The notes beneath the pieces are model-generated. The model was given only the letters and a program-made list of their open reading frames with translations. It searched no databases and was not told the DNA's origin. 64,000 bases of DNA from positions 62,001 to 126,000 of the forward strand of contig DAIMGF010000008.1 in NCBI GenBank assembly GCA_036724105.1. Direction: 5' to 3'. Shown one piece after another: positions 51,492 through 60,526 of the stretch (within the stretch, counting starts at the first letter, position 1; each line of letters starts with the position of its first letter). Both the position numbers and the translations under genes were made by a program. Origin of the DNA: Hyphococcus sp002388885. Its GTDB lineage: Bacteria > Pseudomonadota > Alphaproteobacteria > Caulobacterales > Parvularculaceae.

Positions 51492-52487
51492 TCAGTCTAC
51501 GGTCAGCACAACCTTTCCCGTCGCTTTTCTAGTCTCCAATAGGTCGAGCGCCTTTGCCGCGTCCTCCAGCGGGAAGCTGGCGGTGACGCGCGGCTTTATC
51601 TTACCCTGCTCGTAGAATTCAAAAAGCTCGGCCACATACTCCGCGTTCAGCTTCGGATTGCGCATGGTGAATGCGCCCCAGAACACGCCGACGATCTGGC
51701 AGGATTTGAGGAGTGTCAGGTTGAGCGGAATTTTCGGAATCCCCGCGGGAAAACCAACGACGAGAAACCGTCCCTCCCACGCTAGCGCGCGCACGGCCGG
51801 TTCGGCGTAATCCCCGCCGACGGCGTCATAAACGACATTCGCGCCTTCGCCGCCGCACAGTTTCTTGATTTCGCCGGAAAGCGCCTTTTGCCCGTCGCGG
51901 TCGAGTTCGCGCGGATAGACAAGCGTTTCGTCCGCGCCGAGTTCACGACAGAAGGCGGCTTTTTCTTGTGAGGAGACACCAGCGACAACTTTCGCGCCGA
52001 ACGCTTTGCCGAGTTCGATGGCCGCGGCGCCGACGCCGCCGGCGGCGCCGAGTATGAAGAGCGATTCGCCGGGCTGCAGTTTCGCACGGTCCTTGAGCGC
52101 ATAATGCGACGTGCCATAGGTGAGCATGAACGCGGCGGCTTCATCGAACGGCATGGCGTCAGGAATTTTGTTTGCGCGCGCAGCGTCAGCGATGAAATGC
52201 GTTGCAAAGCCGCCATTGATCCCGCCGGCGATCACGCGGTCGCCGATGTTGAACCCGCTCACGCCGTCGCCGAGCGCCTCAATGACGCCGGCGACCTCGC
52301 CGCCGGGCGCGAAGGGGCGGGGCGGCTTGAACTGATAGAGATCGCGAATGATCAGCGTATCGGGAAAATTGACGCCCGCCGCCTTGACAGCGATCCGGAT
52401 TTGTCCGGGGCCCGGCTCAGGCGTTTCAACCTCGGTCAGCTTCAGGCTTTCCGCGCCGCCGGGTTCATGGCTCATCATTGCTTTCAT
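51492..52487 (-). CDS. NADPH:quinone oxidoreductase family (zinc-free MDR)
   Basis: A 331-residue medium-chain reductase. The GroES-like domain has GVNFPDTLIIRDLYQFKPPRPFAPGGEVAGVIEALG. The nucleotide motif is FILGAAGGVGAAAIELGKAFGAKVVAG. AFCRELGADETLVYP and NVVYDAVGGDYAEPAVRAL follow. No zinc-binding cysteines are seen, consistent with quinone or enoyl reductases. It is cytoplasmic and single-copy in transcription, divergent from the lipoprotein gene at 52597. Confidence 0.9.
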   Translation of the reverse strand: MKAMMSHEPGGAESLKLTEVETPEPGPGQIRIAVKAAGVNFPDTLIIRDLYQFKPPRPFAPGGEVAGVIEALGDGVSGFNIGDRVIAGGINGGFATHFIADAARANKIPDAMPFDEAAAFMLTYGTSHYALKDRAKLQPGESLFILGAAGGVGAAAIELGKAFGAKVVAGVSSQEKAAFCRELGADETLVYPRELDRDGQKALSGEIKKLCGGEGANVVYDAVGGDYAEPAVRALAWEGRFLVVGFPAGIPKIPLNLTLLKSCQIVGVFWGAFTMRNPKLNAEYVAELFEFYEQGKIKPRVTASFPLEDAAKALDLLETRKATGKVVLTVD

Positions 52488-52596
52488 CGGGTTTTCCTTG
52501 TGCCGTTAATTCTTGCGCTTGGCGCGCATCTTACGCATGGTGCCACAGCGCATAAACGATGAATGACAGATAGCGCGGCAGGGAGACAATAGACAA

Positions 52597-52908
52597 ATGC
52601 ATCGATTCATTTTGGCGGCGTGCGCCGTCATGTTGCTGGCGGGATGCGCCACGGCGGCAAAATATACGCTTCAGGACCGTTTTCGCGCCATTGGCATCCC
52701 TGAAGGCACAGCCGACTGCATGGTCGATGAACTCGACGAGCGTTTGACAAATGAAGATCTGCAGGATCTTGCACAATACACGCTAAGGCTTTCACGCGCA
52801 GACTCGACGCTTGCCGCGATCCGGGCCCTGATGACCATAGACAATCCGCGCGCTGTTACTGCTATCGGCGCATCTGGCGTTTCGTGCGTGACAGGCTTGC
52901 GCCTGTGA
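52597..52908 (+). CDS. Small lipoprotein of unknown function
   Basis: A 103-residue protein with a lipobox at MLLAGC (Cys17). The mature part is a short helical domain (LQDRFRAIGIPEGTADCMVDELDERLTNEDLQDLAQYTLRL) with two further cysteines, Cys48 and one near the C-terminus. It is coupled to the MFS gene by a GTGA overlap. No family recognised. Confidence 0.65.
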   Translation: MHRFILAACAVMLLAGCATAAKYTLQDRFRAIGIPEGTADCMVDELDERLTNEDLQDLAQYTLRLSRADSTLAAIRALMTIDNPRAVTAIGASGVSCVTGLRL

Positions 52909-54344
52909 GCGATACAACAGCGCCTGCCGCACCCGCATCGCCCGCTACAACAAGCGCCGCTTACAGAACCTATGTTCTGTTGTTGCTGACCGGCGTTTAC
53001 ACATTCAACTTCATCGACCGGCAAATCATCGGCATTCTATCACCGGCGATCAAAGAAGATCTGGGTCTCGCCGACTGGCAGCTTGGCATCCTTAAAGGGT
53101 TTGCATTTGCCGTTCTTTATACGACTCTCGGCATTCCGATTGCACGCTTTGCAGATCGCTCCAACCGGGTGACGATAATTTCAATTGCGCTGGCGCTCTG
53201 GTCCGGTTTTACGGCGATTTCAGGCGCCTGCCAAAACTTTGCTCAACTCGCACTGGCACGTGTGGGTGTCGGCATCGGCGAGGCGGGCGGATCACCCCCG
53301 GCACACTCGTTGATTTCTGACTATTTCCCAAAAGAAAAACGGGCCGGCGCGCTTGCTGTCTACGCCATGGGAATCCCTATCGGCATCGCATTTGCTTACC
53401 TGGCGGGCGGGTGGATAACGGAAACATTTTCCTGGCGCGTCGCGTTTGTCGTTGTCGGTCTGCCCGGCGTTGCTGTTGCAATACTGTTAAAGTTCACAGT
53501 ACGCGAACCCAGACGCGGCGAAACTGAAGCCAGCGCTAAAGAAACCGATGCATTTCACGGCTTACATATTATAGAACCAGCGAGTGGCTTTGAGAAAGTT
53601 ATTTTTTCTTTTTGCAAGTTGTTACCGGCATCGTGGCGCGCAGAGGGTTTCAGTGAGATAGCGACCGTTTGGAGGGCGGCAAAGCACTTAATGTCCATCC
53701 CCACGTATCGTGCTGTAGTTTTCGGCGCCACGGCGATTTCGTTCTCGACTTATGCGAACGGTACATGGCTGATTGACTTTTACTCGCGCTCGCACGCAGA
53801 TTTCAGCTTGCTGACGGTACTGTTTACGCTTGGCCTTATATCCGGAACGGCCTACGCCCTCGGCACATTCCTTGGCGGCAGCCTCGTCGACTTCTTTGCG
53901 AAAAAGAACAAGCGCATGTACGGCTACGTGCCGGCTATTGCATTAATTGCGAATGTGCCGTTGTTCCTAGTTGCTTTGTGGCATCCGAGCCCTGTCGTGT
54001 CGTTGATCTTTCAGGTGCCGGTTCATCTAGCTATCGGGTTTTATCTGGGTCCATCGTTTGCGCTGGCCCAAACATTAGCGCCTTTATCGGTCCGCGCATT
54101 ATCAACGGCGGTGTTTTTCTTTATCCTGAATATGATTGCGCTGGGCTTCGGCCCGACATTGGCCGGCGTATTGTCAAGCTTGCTGACTGGCGTGTTTACC
54201 GAAGAACTAGCATTGAGGTGGTCATTGGCAGTTGTTTCTTTGTCCGGCATTGTGGGCGCCTGGTATTACTATCAGGTTGGTCAGCGCATTCCTGCCGATT
54301 GGGAAAAAGCCACTGGAGAGAAGATCGATGGTGGTAAAGCGTAA
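52905..54344 (+). CDS. Spinster-like MFS transporter
   Basis: A 479-residue protein with 12 predicted helices. YRTYVLLLLTGVYTFNFIDRQIIGIL opens helix 1, LGIPIARFADRSNRVTII is the MFS A-motif loop, and RVGVGIGEAGGSPPAHSLISDYFPKEKRAGA is typical of bacterial spinster (Spns) carriers. The substrate is unknown; lipids, organic acids and drugs are known for the wider group. The GTG at 52905 overlaps the lipoprotein stop and is preferred; another GTG at 52884 is possible. Its end overlaps the next gene by 17 bp. Confidence 0.88.
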   Translation: MSDTTAPAAPASPATTSAAYRTYVLLLLTGVYTFNFIDRQIIGILSPAIKEDLGLADWQLGILKGFAFAVLYTTLGIPIARFADRSNRVTIISIALALWSGFTAISGACQNFAQLALARVGVGIGEAGGSPPAHSLISDYFPKEKRAGALAVYAMGIPIGIAFAYLAGGWITETFSWRVAFVVVGLPGVAVAILLKFTVREPRRGETEASAKETDAFHGLHIIEPASGFEKVIFSFCKLLPASWRAEGFSEIATVWRAAKHLMSIPTYRAVVFGATAISFSTYANGTWLIDFYSRSHADFSLLTVLFTLGLISGTAYALGTFLGGSLVDFFAKKNKRMYGYVPAIALIANVPLFLVALWHPSPVVSLIFQVPVHLAIGFYLGPSFALAQTLAPLSVRALSTAVFFFILNMIALGFGPTLAGVLSSLLTGVFTEELALRWSLAVVSLSGIVGAWYYYQVGQRIPADWEKATGEKIDGGKA

Positions 54345-54798
54345 GGCGCCGGCAAAGAAGACTGCAAAAAAGGCGTCGAAAAAGACCGATCTTAGAACCC
54401 GGCCTACCGCTGCAAGCGTTACGGCGTTCATTAACGCCGTTGAAAACGAAACGCGCCGCAAGGATGCGAAAACCCTGCTCGCCATGATGAAGAAAGTCAC
54501 CGGCGAAAAACCGAAAATGTGGGGTCCTTCCATCATCGGTTTCGGCGAATATCACTATAAATACGAAAGCGGGCGCGAAGGGGACATGCTCGCCGTCGGG
54601 TTCAGTCCGCGCAAGGCGAGCATGGTGCTCTATGTCTTGGGCTCGCTCGGCGAAGACGAGCCGCTCCTGAAAAAGCTAGGCCCCTACACGCACGGGAAAA
54701 GCTGTCTATACGTAAAAAGTCTCGACAAGGTCGATGTCAGCGTTCTCGAAAGGATTGTGGCGAAATCCTACAAGGCGACCAAGAAGAAGTGGCGTTGA
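54328..54798 (+). CDS. DUF1801 family protein
   Basis: A 156-residue protein from the ATG at 54328. A Lys/Ala-rich start (KRKAPAKKTAKKASKK) precedes a DUF1801 (YdhG-like) domain: SVTAFINAVENETRRKDAKTLLAMMKKVTGEKPKMWGPSIIGFGEYHYKYESG and GKSCLYVKSLDKVD. The basic leader could bind nucleic acid. The domain has no settled function. It overlaps the MFS end by 17 bp, and a strong terminator follows. Confidence 0.82.
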   Translation: MVVKRKAPAKKTAKKASKKTDLRTRPTAASVTAFINAVENETRRKDAKTLLAMMKKVTGEKPKMWGPSIIGFGEYHYKYESGREGDMLAVGFSPRKASMVLYVLGSLGEDEPLLKKLGPYTHGKSCLYVKSLDKVDVSVLERIVAKSYKATKKKWR

Positions 54799-54804
54799 CA
54801 AAGG

Positions 54805-54832
54805 AAAGGCCGGCGAAGCGCCGGCCTTTTTA
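54805..54832 (+). terminator. Intrinsic terminator after the DUF1801 gene
   Basis: AAAGGCCGGCG (54805-54815) pairs perfectly with CGCCGGCCTTT (54819-54829) around a 3-nt loop, followed by TTT. It starts 7 bp after the stop and also faces the convergent methyltransferase gene. Confidence 0.88.
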
Positions 54833-54849
54833 CTGACTGGTCGCAATGG

Positions 54850-55611
54850 TTACATCGCCGGTTTCACATATTTGTGCACCATGCGGTTGGTCTTGCCGCG
54901 CAGGCCCGTTTCGAACCAGGTGTTCTTCATGTCGTCATCGGGATTGACGTGAATATCCGCGCCGCCGCCGAATTCAAATCCGGCGCTCGTGACGTCCGCT
55001 TTGATGATGGCTTCCGGTGCGCGATGCCAGCCGGCGCTTTCTGCGCGGCTTGAACCGGGCGCGGCCGTATGTTCAATAACGGCGAAGATACCGCCGGGCT
55101 TCAGAACGCGCTTGATGTCGGCGTAAATCTCGCCGGAGCGCGCCGGCATTTCCTCGCCAGAATCATCAGCGTAATGAAGGTGGTGAATGATTAGCGACAA
55201 CAACACCATGTTGAGAGAGTTGTCCTCATAAGGTAGTGGTTCGCCCTGTTCGGTAATGTCGAGCGTTATGTTGCCGAACTGGTCATAATGCGCGGTAAGT
55301 TCGTCAATCCGGTCATTGATCCGCGGTCCTGCCGTGTTCTGTGCGTGAACCTGTCCGGTCGGACCGACGGCGCCGGAGAGAACTTCGCTGAAATAACCGC
55401 CGCCGGATGCGAGATCGGCAACGACCCAGCCTTCTTCAACGCCGTAAAACGCGAGCACCTCGCCCGGTTTGCGGTCACCGTCGCGCGCGCGGTTTTCTTC
55501 CGTTCGATTTGGATTATCGATTCCGGCCTGAATGTTGGCCGGGATGTCGCTTGCGGCGGCGACAGATGAAAACGCCAATACGCCCGCAGCGATAATGCCT
55601 GTTACTTTCAT
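54850..55611 (-). CDS. Exported SAM-dependent methyltransferase-like protein
   Basis: A 253-residue protein from the ATG at 55609-55611, with a signal peptide MKVTGIIAAGVLAFSSVAAAS. The class I methyltransferase core follows: GWVVADLASGGGYFSEVLSGAVG (motif I), LPYEDNSLNMVLLSLIIHHLH (motif IV) and IKRVLKPGGIFAVIEHTAAPGS. It resembles the predicted methyltransferases of COG4798. Export is unusual because SAM is cytosolic, so the protein may bind another ligand. An FNR-like dyad lies about 60 bp upstream. Confidence 0.78.
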   Translation of the reverse strand: MKVTGIIAAGVLAFSSVAAASDIPANIQAGIDNPNRTEENRARDGDRKPGEVLAFYGVEEGWVVADLASGGGYFSEVLSGAVGPTGQVHAQNTAGPRINDRIDELTAHYDQFGNITLDITEQGEPLPYEDNSLNMVLLSLIIHHLHYADDSGEEMPARSGEIYADIKRVLKPGGIFAVIEHTAAPGSSRAESAGWHRAPEAIIKADVTSAGFEFGGGADIHVNPDDDMKNTWFETGLRGKTNRMVHKYVKPAM

Positions 55612-55669
55612 AATGAGCCCCTTTTTTTGCTGAAAAAGCAAGACAGGGCAGGCTTGCCTGTTTTCCGGA

Positions 55670-55683
55670 GTGATGCACATCAC
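55670..55683. promoter_or_regulatory. FNR/CRP-family-like dyad
   Basis: GTGATG-CA-CATCAC at 55670-55683 is a perfect 6-bp-arm dyad. It contains the TGAT-N4-ATCA core of FNR/FixK-type boxes. Its centre lies about 65 bp upstream of the methyltransferase ATG, compatible with an activator site. The outer bases differ from the TTGAT consensus. Confidence 0.45.
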
Positions 55684-55836
55684 ATGCGCTGATGCGAAAA
55701 GAATCTAGGATGAACCGTATCGCGCGATCACAAACGCGTGCGCCCATCTTCGGCCCCAATTCGGCCACCCGGGACGCGCTTTTTCGAGCGAAGGTTACAA
55801 ATCGGATAGTTGGACGACAATCGGGGAGATTTGATC

Positions 55837-56304
55837 ATGGCTATCGCATTAGGAGGCGCGGGATCGCGCTACGACGTCAAGCCAACCAAGGAAAGCCGCG
55901 GAATTTTCGGCGGACCGCTCGGCGGATTTTCAGGCATCTGCAAAGATACAAGCCAGGGCGCATGCGCCGGGTTTTTGTCGCTCATCGGCGCCACGCATCT
56001 GACTGGCGGCGCCAGCGCTTTCGGCGCCAGCGGCAGCAATATCGGTTTTATCGACAACATCTGGACGTCGCTGTCCGCAAACGGCATGGCCGGACCGGTC
56101 GAGCTGCTTGGCGGGATTGCGCTCTTTCTCGCTGCGCGCCGCACCATCTCGCGGACGGTTGGACTCCTTGCGTTTATCGTCTTCGCTGTCGCGATCGCTA
56201 ACGGTTACACGCTCGCTGACATGCTGGGCATGCTTTCAAGCTTTCTTGAAAGCGCTGCAGGCGTTGTCGAGTCGATCCCGGTAGGCGAAAGCGCAAGCGT
56301 TTAA
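55837..56304 (+). CDS. Hypothetical membrane protein
   Basis: A 155-residue protein from the ATG at 55837, with a GGGGAG ribosome-binding site. It is Gly/Ala/Ser-rich in the first half (GGFSGICKDTSQGACAGFLSLIGATHLTGGASAFG) and has two or three hydrophobic segments (AGPVELLGGIALFLAA; VGLLAFIVFAVAIANGYTLADML). A trailing helix with FLESAAGVVESIP follows. No family is recognised. It is convergent with the CPBP protease gene. Confidence 0.6.
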   Translation: MAIALGGAGSRYDVKPTKESRGIFGGPLGGFSGICKDTSQGACAGFLSLIGATHLTGGASAFGASGSNIGFIDNIWTSLSANGMAGPVELLGGIALFLAARRTISRTVGLLAFIVFAVAIANGYTLADMLGMLSSFLESAAGVVESIPVGESASV

Positions 56305-56316
56305 TCCGTAACAGGA

Positions 56317-56940
56317 TCAGGCGAACGCAAGCACAGGATAGGCAAGAAGATTGCCTACTGCGTGAATGAACCATCCGGGCGCGATGGAGCCGTTTGCAAC
56401 ACGTTCATTCAGCCACGCCACAATCCATGCCATGCCGCCAGTCACGCCGAGAAATGCGCCGGCGACTCCCCATGAAAACTCCGGCCCACCAGGCACGATG
56501 AAAATCAGCATGTGAATACCGGCGAAAAGCAGCGCGTGAGTGGTGTTGCCTGCGAAGAACCCCATCCATTTTATGAAGCGTTTTGCGACGACGCCGCGAA
56601 AGAAGATTTCTTCCGTAAATGATGTTTTGAAAACGGCGACCAGAAAAATGACGGCGAGTGTTTCTGCGCTCCAGCCGTAATCGCGTATGTGTCCGGCGAC
56701 CGTATTGCCTCCTGCAGCAGCCTCTCGCATGGGGCCGGTCATAAAGAGCGCCAGCATGGCGGGAACAATGACAAGCGTCAGCAGAACAGCCCAGACCATT
56801 ACCTTCCTTGACGGCGCATAAAGACCGATAAACCGGAAATAGTTTCCGCGCGCTTTCCCGGCGAAAAGATAAAATACACCGGCGATGATAAATACGACTG
56901 TCGCTTGAGCAGCGGTGTTGATGAGTTCTTGCGTGAGCAT
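56317..56940 (-). CDS. CPBP family intramembrane metalloprotease
   Basis: A 207-residue membrane protein from the ATG at 56938-56940, with six or seven helices. The CPBP/Abi signature EEIFFRG (Glu110, Glu111, Arg115) lies in the fourth helix region, followed by HALLFAGIH and WFIHAVGNLLAYPV carrying the further metal-ligand His and Asn. These relatives of Rce1 and of bacteriocin-immunity proteins cleave within membranes. Substrate unknown. The frame continues upstream, but that part overlaps the divergent acetyltransferase. Confidence 0.82.
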   Translation of the reverse strand: MLTQELINTAAQATVVFIIAGVFYLFAGKARGNYFRFIGLYAPSRKVMVWAVLLTLVIVPAMLALFMTGPMREAAAGGNTVAGHIRDYGWSAETLAVIFLVAVFKTSFTEEIFFRGVVAKRFIKWMGFFAGNTTHALLFAGIHMLIFIVPGGPEFSWGVAGAFLGVTGGMAWIVAWLNERVANGSIAPGWFIHAVGNLLAYPVLAFA

Positions 56941-57036
56941 GGGCCCGCCCCCAGTTGGGTATCCATAAATTATGCGGTTTATAACACCTGTGCAAATAGA
57001 CTTGCTGCTGCTCATGCGAGGGGCGACAATAGCGTT

Positions 57037-57540
57037 ATGACATTCACCGTAAGCGAACAAACCGATGCAGACTGGCCCGAAGTCTGGCGCGTGCTGGAGC
57101 CTGCTTTTCGGGCTGGCGAGTCCTACCCTTTGCCGCTTAACGTCAGCGAAGAAGACGCCAAACTTTATTGGATCAAACGAGACGGGCTTAATGCAGTTGC
57201 CCGCGATCAGTCGGGCGCAGTCGTAGGCGTTTACTATCTGCGTCCGGATCAGGGTGGCCCGGGAAGCCACATCTGCAACGCCGGATATGTCATTGCGGAA
57301 AGTGCGCGCGGAAAGGGCTACGCCGTTGAACTCTGCAAACAGTCGCAGGATCAGGCGCGCGCCATGGGCTTTCGGGGAATGAAATTCAATCTGGTTGTTT
57401 CGAACAATACGGCGGCGGTGACAGCCTGGAAGCGCGCTGGAATGGACATTCTCGGAACCGTGCCGGGCGCCTTTCGTCATCCTGTTGACGGTTTTGTTGA
57501 TGCGTACATCATGTATCGTGCTCTGGAAGCAGCTGAGTGA
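57037..57540 (+). CDS. GNAT family N-acetyltransferase
   Basis: A 167-residue GNAT domain from the ATG at 57037: AVVGVYYLRPDQGG (strand 4), AGYVIAESARGKGYAVELCKQSQDQARAMGF (acetyl-CoA pyrophosphate loop, R-x-x-G-x-G/A pattern) and FNLVVSNNTAAVTAWKRAGM. It acetylates an unknown amine. It is divergent from the CPBP gene by about 95 bp. Confidence 0.85.
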   Translation: MTFTVSEQTDADWPEVWRVLEPAFRAGESYPLPLNVSEEDAKLYWIKRDGLNAVARDQSGAVVGVYYLRPDQGGPGSHICNAGYVIAESARGKGYAVELCKQSQDQARAMGFRGMKFNLVVSNNTAAVTAWKRAGMDILGTVPGAFRHPVDGFVDAYIMYRALEAAE

Positions 57541-57590
57541 AAACCGCGCGTCAAGATCATGGCGCAGAGCGGATAGCGGGTAGGGAGTGA

Positions 57591-57881
57591 ATGGGCGTCC
57601 GTGTGTTTCGCGCGATTTTCAAAGCGCTGGTAACGTTGTTCGCATTGCTTCTGATCGCCATCGGCATTCTGGTGACGCCTTCGCCGATCCCTTTCGGCAT
57701 AGTCTTTATCGCGATTGGCTTTCTTCTACTGGTCGCCGTCGCGCCGGACATGGTGCGCTGGCTGCGCCGCCGATGGCGCTGGTTCGACCGGCAAATGAAG
57801 AAGCTCGAGAAAAAGCTGCCTGAATGGATTGCAAAACAGCTTCGCAAATCTGACGTCGAAAGAAACGATGACGACAATTAA
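57591..57881 (+). CDS. Small two-helix membrane protein, basic tail
   Basis: A 96-residue protein with two hydrophobic helices (ALVTLFALLLIAIGILV and GIVFIAIGFLLLVAVA) joined by TPSPIPFG. A strongly basic and amphipathic C-terminus follows (RRRWRWFDRQMKKLEKKLPEW). The helix-PxPxG-helix layout recalls the small PGPGW-type membrane proteins. Function unknown. It follows the acetyltransferase by 50 bp. Confidence 0.6.
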   Translation: MGVRVFRAIFKALVTLFALLLIAIGILVTPSPIPFGIVFIAIGFLLLVAVAPDMVRWLRRRWRWFDRQMKKLEKKLPEWIAKQLRKSDVERNDDDN

Positions 57882-57974
57882 GGCCGGCAGAGGCTTCAGC
57901 TCAGGATCATGCGCGCCTTGTAGAATCTCCCCCCGAGCCGCTATAGACCGCTTTCACCTATTGAAAGTCCCTCC

Positions 57975-59681
57975 ATGGCCCGCATCCTGATCACGTCCGC
58001 CCTGCCATATATTAATGGAATCAAGCATTTGGGGAACCTTGTGGGCTCCATGCTGCCGGCTGACGTCTATGCGCGTTTTCAGCGCCAGCGAGGCAAAGAG
58101 GTCCTCTATATCTGCGCCACGGACGAGCACGGTACGCCTGCGGAGCTTGCCGCCGCGGCGGCAGGTCAGGATGTTGTCGACTATTGCGCCGAACAGCATG
58201 AAATCCAGAAGCGCGCCGGTGAGGCGTTCGGGCTTTCTTTCGATCATTTCGGACGGTCTTCCAATGCGCCGAACCATCGCCTGACGCAGCACTTTGCGCA
58301 TGTACTCGAAGAAAAGGGCTTGATCGAAGAAAGGACGGACGAACAGGTTTATTCAATCGACGACAAGCGCTTCCTGCCGGACCGGTATGTTGAAGGGACG
58401 TGTCCACATTGCGACTATGAAAAAGCGCGCGGCGACCAGTGCGATAATTGCGGGCGGCTGCTCGATCCGACAGACCTAAAAAATCCGTACTCGGCGGTTT
58501 CCGGTTCGAAGAATGTCGAGGTGCGCGAGACGCGTCACTTGCATCTGCTTCAGGCAAGGATGCAGGATCGAATTACGGGCTGGCTGGAAACGAAAACCGA
58601 TTTTCCATCGCTCACCGTTTCAATCGCCAGAAAATGGCTGAAGGAAGGGCTGCGCGACCGCGCCATCACGCGCGATCTCAAATGGGGCATTCCGGTCGCT
58701 CATGAGGGCAAGCCAAGAGAGGGCTTTGAAAACAAGGTTTTCTACGTCTGGTTTGACGCGCCAATCGAATATATCGGCGCGACGGAAGAATGGGCCAGCG
58801 CCAACAATGAAAACTGGGAGCGCTGGTGGCGCATCGATAAGGGCGCAGACGACGTCAAATATGTTCAGGTCATGGGCAAGGATAATGTAGCGTTCCATAC
58901 GGTGAGTTTTCCGGCGACGATTTTGGGTTCGGAAGAGCCGTGGAAGACGGTGGATGCGCTGAAGTCACTGAATTGGCTGACCTGGTATGGCGGCAAGTTT
59001 TCAACCAGTCAGGGGCGAGGCATTTTCATGGATCAGGCGCTGGAGCTGCTGCCGGCCGATTACTGGCGCTGGCACCTGATGGCGAACGCGCCTGAATCCG
59101 ATGACGCGTCCTTCACACTTGAGCATTTCGCAGGTGTGGTGAACAAGGATCTTGCCGATGTTCTCGGCAACTTCGTCAACCGAATTACGCGCTTCTGCAA
59201 GGCGCGATTCGGCGAGGAAGTGCCAAGCGAGGGCGACTATGGCGAAGCGGAAGCGGCGCTTATCAAGGAGCTCGATGGCCGCATCAAGACGTACACAGAC
59301 TGCCTTGAGGCTATGGAATTCCGGAAAGCTTTTTTTGAACTGCGTTCGATCTGGGTCGCGGGCAATGAATATCTTCAAATCGCCGCGCCATGGACGGCGA
59401 TCAAAGAAGATAAGGAGCGTGCTGCGGCGTCGGTCCGGTGCGCGCTCAATCTGATCGTCCTGTTCGCTGCGCTGTCGCGCCCGGTGATCCCGTTCACGGC
59501 GGAAAAGATGTTCGCGATTTTCGGCCTTGATCCCGATGAAGCGTCTGCATGGCCGTCATCTGCAGCAGACGCTTTGTCGCGATTTGGCGGCGGACAGGCC
59601 TTTACGCCGCCGGAGGTCTTGTTCGCGAAGATCGAAGATGATCAGATTGATGCGTGGCGGCAGCAATTCGGGGCGGAGTAG
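57975..59681 (+). CDS. metG: Methionyl-tRNA synthetase
   Basis: A 568-residue class I synthetase. The HIGH-type signature is KHLGNLVGS near residue 17 (HxGN form). The zinc knuckle is CPHCDYEKARGDQCDNC (about 140-156). The KMSKS-type loop reads KFSTSQGRG near 350. EYIGATEEW and LADVLGNFVNRITRF are also typical. There is no C-terminal tRNA-binding (Arc1p-like) domain. It charges initiator and elongator tRNA-Met with methionine. Both signature loops are non-canonical but match this bacterial MetG group. Confidence 0.94.
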   Translation: MARILITSALPYINGIKHLGNLVGSMLPADVYARFQRQRGKEVLYICATDEHGTPAELAAAAAGQDVVDYCAEQHEIQKRAGEAFGLSFDHFGRSSNAPNHRLTQHFAHVLEEKGLIEERTDEQVYSIDDKRFLPDRYVEGTCPHCDYEKARGDQCDNCGRLLDPTDLKNPYSAVSGSKNVEVRETRHLHLLQARMQDRITGWLETKTDFPSLTVSIARKWLKEGLRDRAITRDLKWGIPVAHEGKPREGFENKVFYVWFDAPIEYIGATEEWASANNENWERWWRIDKGADDVKYVQVMGKDNVAFHTVSFPATILGSEEPWKTVDALKSLNWLTWYGGKFSTSQGRGIFMDQALELLPADYWRWHLMANAPESDDASFTLEHFAGVVNKDLADVLGNFVNRITRFCKARFGEEVPSEGDYGEAEAALIKELDGRIKTYTDCLEAMEFRKAFFELRSIWVAGNEYLQIAAPWTAIKEDKERAAASVRCALNLIVLFAALSRPVIPFTAEKMFAIFGLDPDEASAWPSSAADALSRFGGGQAFTPPEVLFAKIEDDQIDAWRQQFGAE

Positions 59682-59690
59682 GCGAAACGG

Positions 59691-60134
59691 ATGACATTGC
59701 GTTTTTTGATATTGGGGATTGTTTTTATTGCCGCTGCGTGTTCGCCGGATGCGGAACGCCATGCGCCGGAACCCGCTGCTGGCGACAAGGTTGAAGTCGT
59801 TAATGGATTGATGGCGGCGTTTAACGACCACGACGCCGAGGCCATGCGCGCTTACTGGCATACGGATGTGACGTGGATTGAAATCTCAGGCCAGCAGTCG
59901 AGCGTTGTCACCTCATCGGCGGCGCAGCTTTACGGCGAGCTTGTGGCCTATTTCGAAGCCTATCCGTCCGTGAAATCGAGCCTTGAGAATGTTTCCGTTA
60001 ACGGAAATTTCGTGACGGCGACCGAACGGCCGGTGTGGCAGGAAGGCGGGGAACGCCAGAGTCAGGCGTCCGTTGTTGTGTATGAAATCATTGACGGCAA
60101 GGTGAAACGGTTCTGGTATTTCCCGCCGCAATAG
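59691..60134 (+). CDS. NTF2/SnoaL-like lipoprotein
   Basis: A 147-residue protein with a lipoprotein signal (MTLRFLILGIVFIAAAC, Cys17) and one NTF2-like cone fold: VEVVNGLMAAFNDHDAEAMRAYWHTDVTWIEISG, ELVAYFEAYPSVKSSLENVS and VVVYEIIDGKVKRFWYF. SnoaL-like domains include isomerases and ligand-binding proteins. The envelope location is inferred from the lipobox. It starts 9 bp after metG. Confidence 0.75.
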   Translation: MTLRFLILGIVFIAAACSPDAERHAPEPAAGDKVEVVNGLMAAFNDHDAEAMRAYWHTDVTWIEISGQQSSVVTSSAAQLYGELVAYFEAYPSVKSSLENVSVNGNFVTATERPVWQEGGERQSQASVVVYEIIDGKVKRFWYFPPQ

Positions 60135-60142
60135 AGTCGAAA

Positions 60143-60526
60143 ATGAATTTATCCTTCGCGCAGCCAACGCCCATTCTACGTATGTTCGACATAGCCAAGG
60201 CGCGGGAGTTTTACATCGATTACCTTGGCTTTCAGATTAACTGGGAACACCGTCACGATAACAATACGCCGCTTTACATGGAGATCGGCCGCGGCGATTG
60301 CAGAATACATCTGTCTGAACATTATGGCGACTGCACGCCGGTCTCAGCGCTACGCATCCCGGTTTCAAGCGCCAAAGCATTTCACCAGGAGTTACAGGCG
60401 AAAAAGTACTGCTACTATAACCCGGGGTTTGACGATCAGAACCTTGAGTTCATCGTCCAGGATCCTTTCGGCAATCGGCTGATTTTTTTTAACGCCGGCG
60501 CCAGTAATGATGGAGGAAAAAGCTGA
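60143..60526 (+). CDS. VOC family protein (bleomycin-resistance type)
   Basis: A 127-residue single VOC domain: TPILRMFDIAKAREFYIDYLGFQINWEH, RIHLSEHYGDCTPVSALRIPV and LEFIVQDPFGNRLIFF, a pattern seen in glyoxalase superfamily bleomycin-binding-like proteins. It probably binds a small ligand as a dimer. It lies 8 bp after the NTF2-like gene, and its TGA overlaps the SDR ATG (TGATG). Confidence 0.8.
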   Translation: MNLSFAQPTPILRMFDIAKAREFYIDYLGFQINWEHRHDNNTPLYMEIGRGDCRIHLSEHYGDCTPVSALRIPVSSAKAFHQELQAKKYCYYNPGFDDQNLEFIVQDPFGNRLIFFNAGASNDGGKS

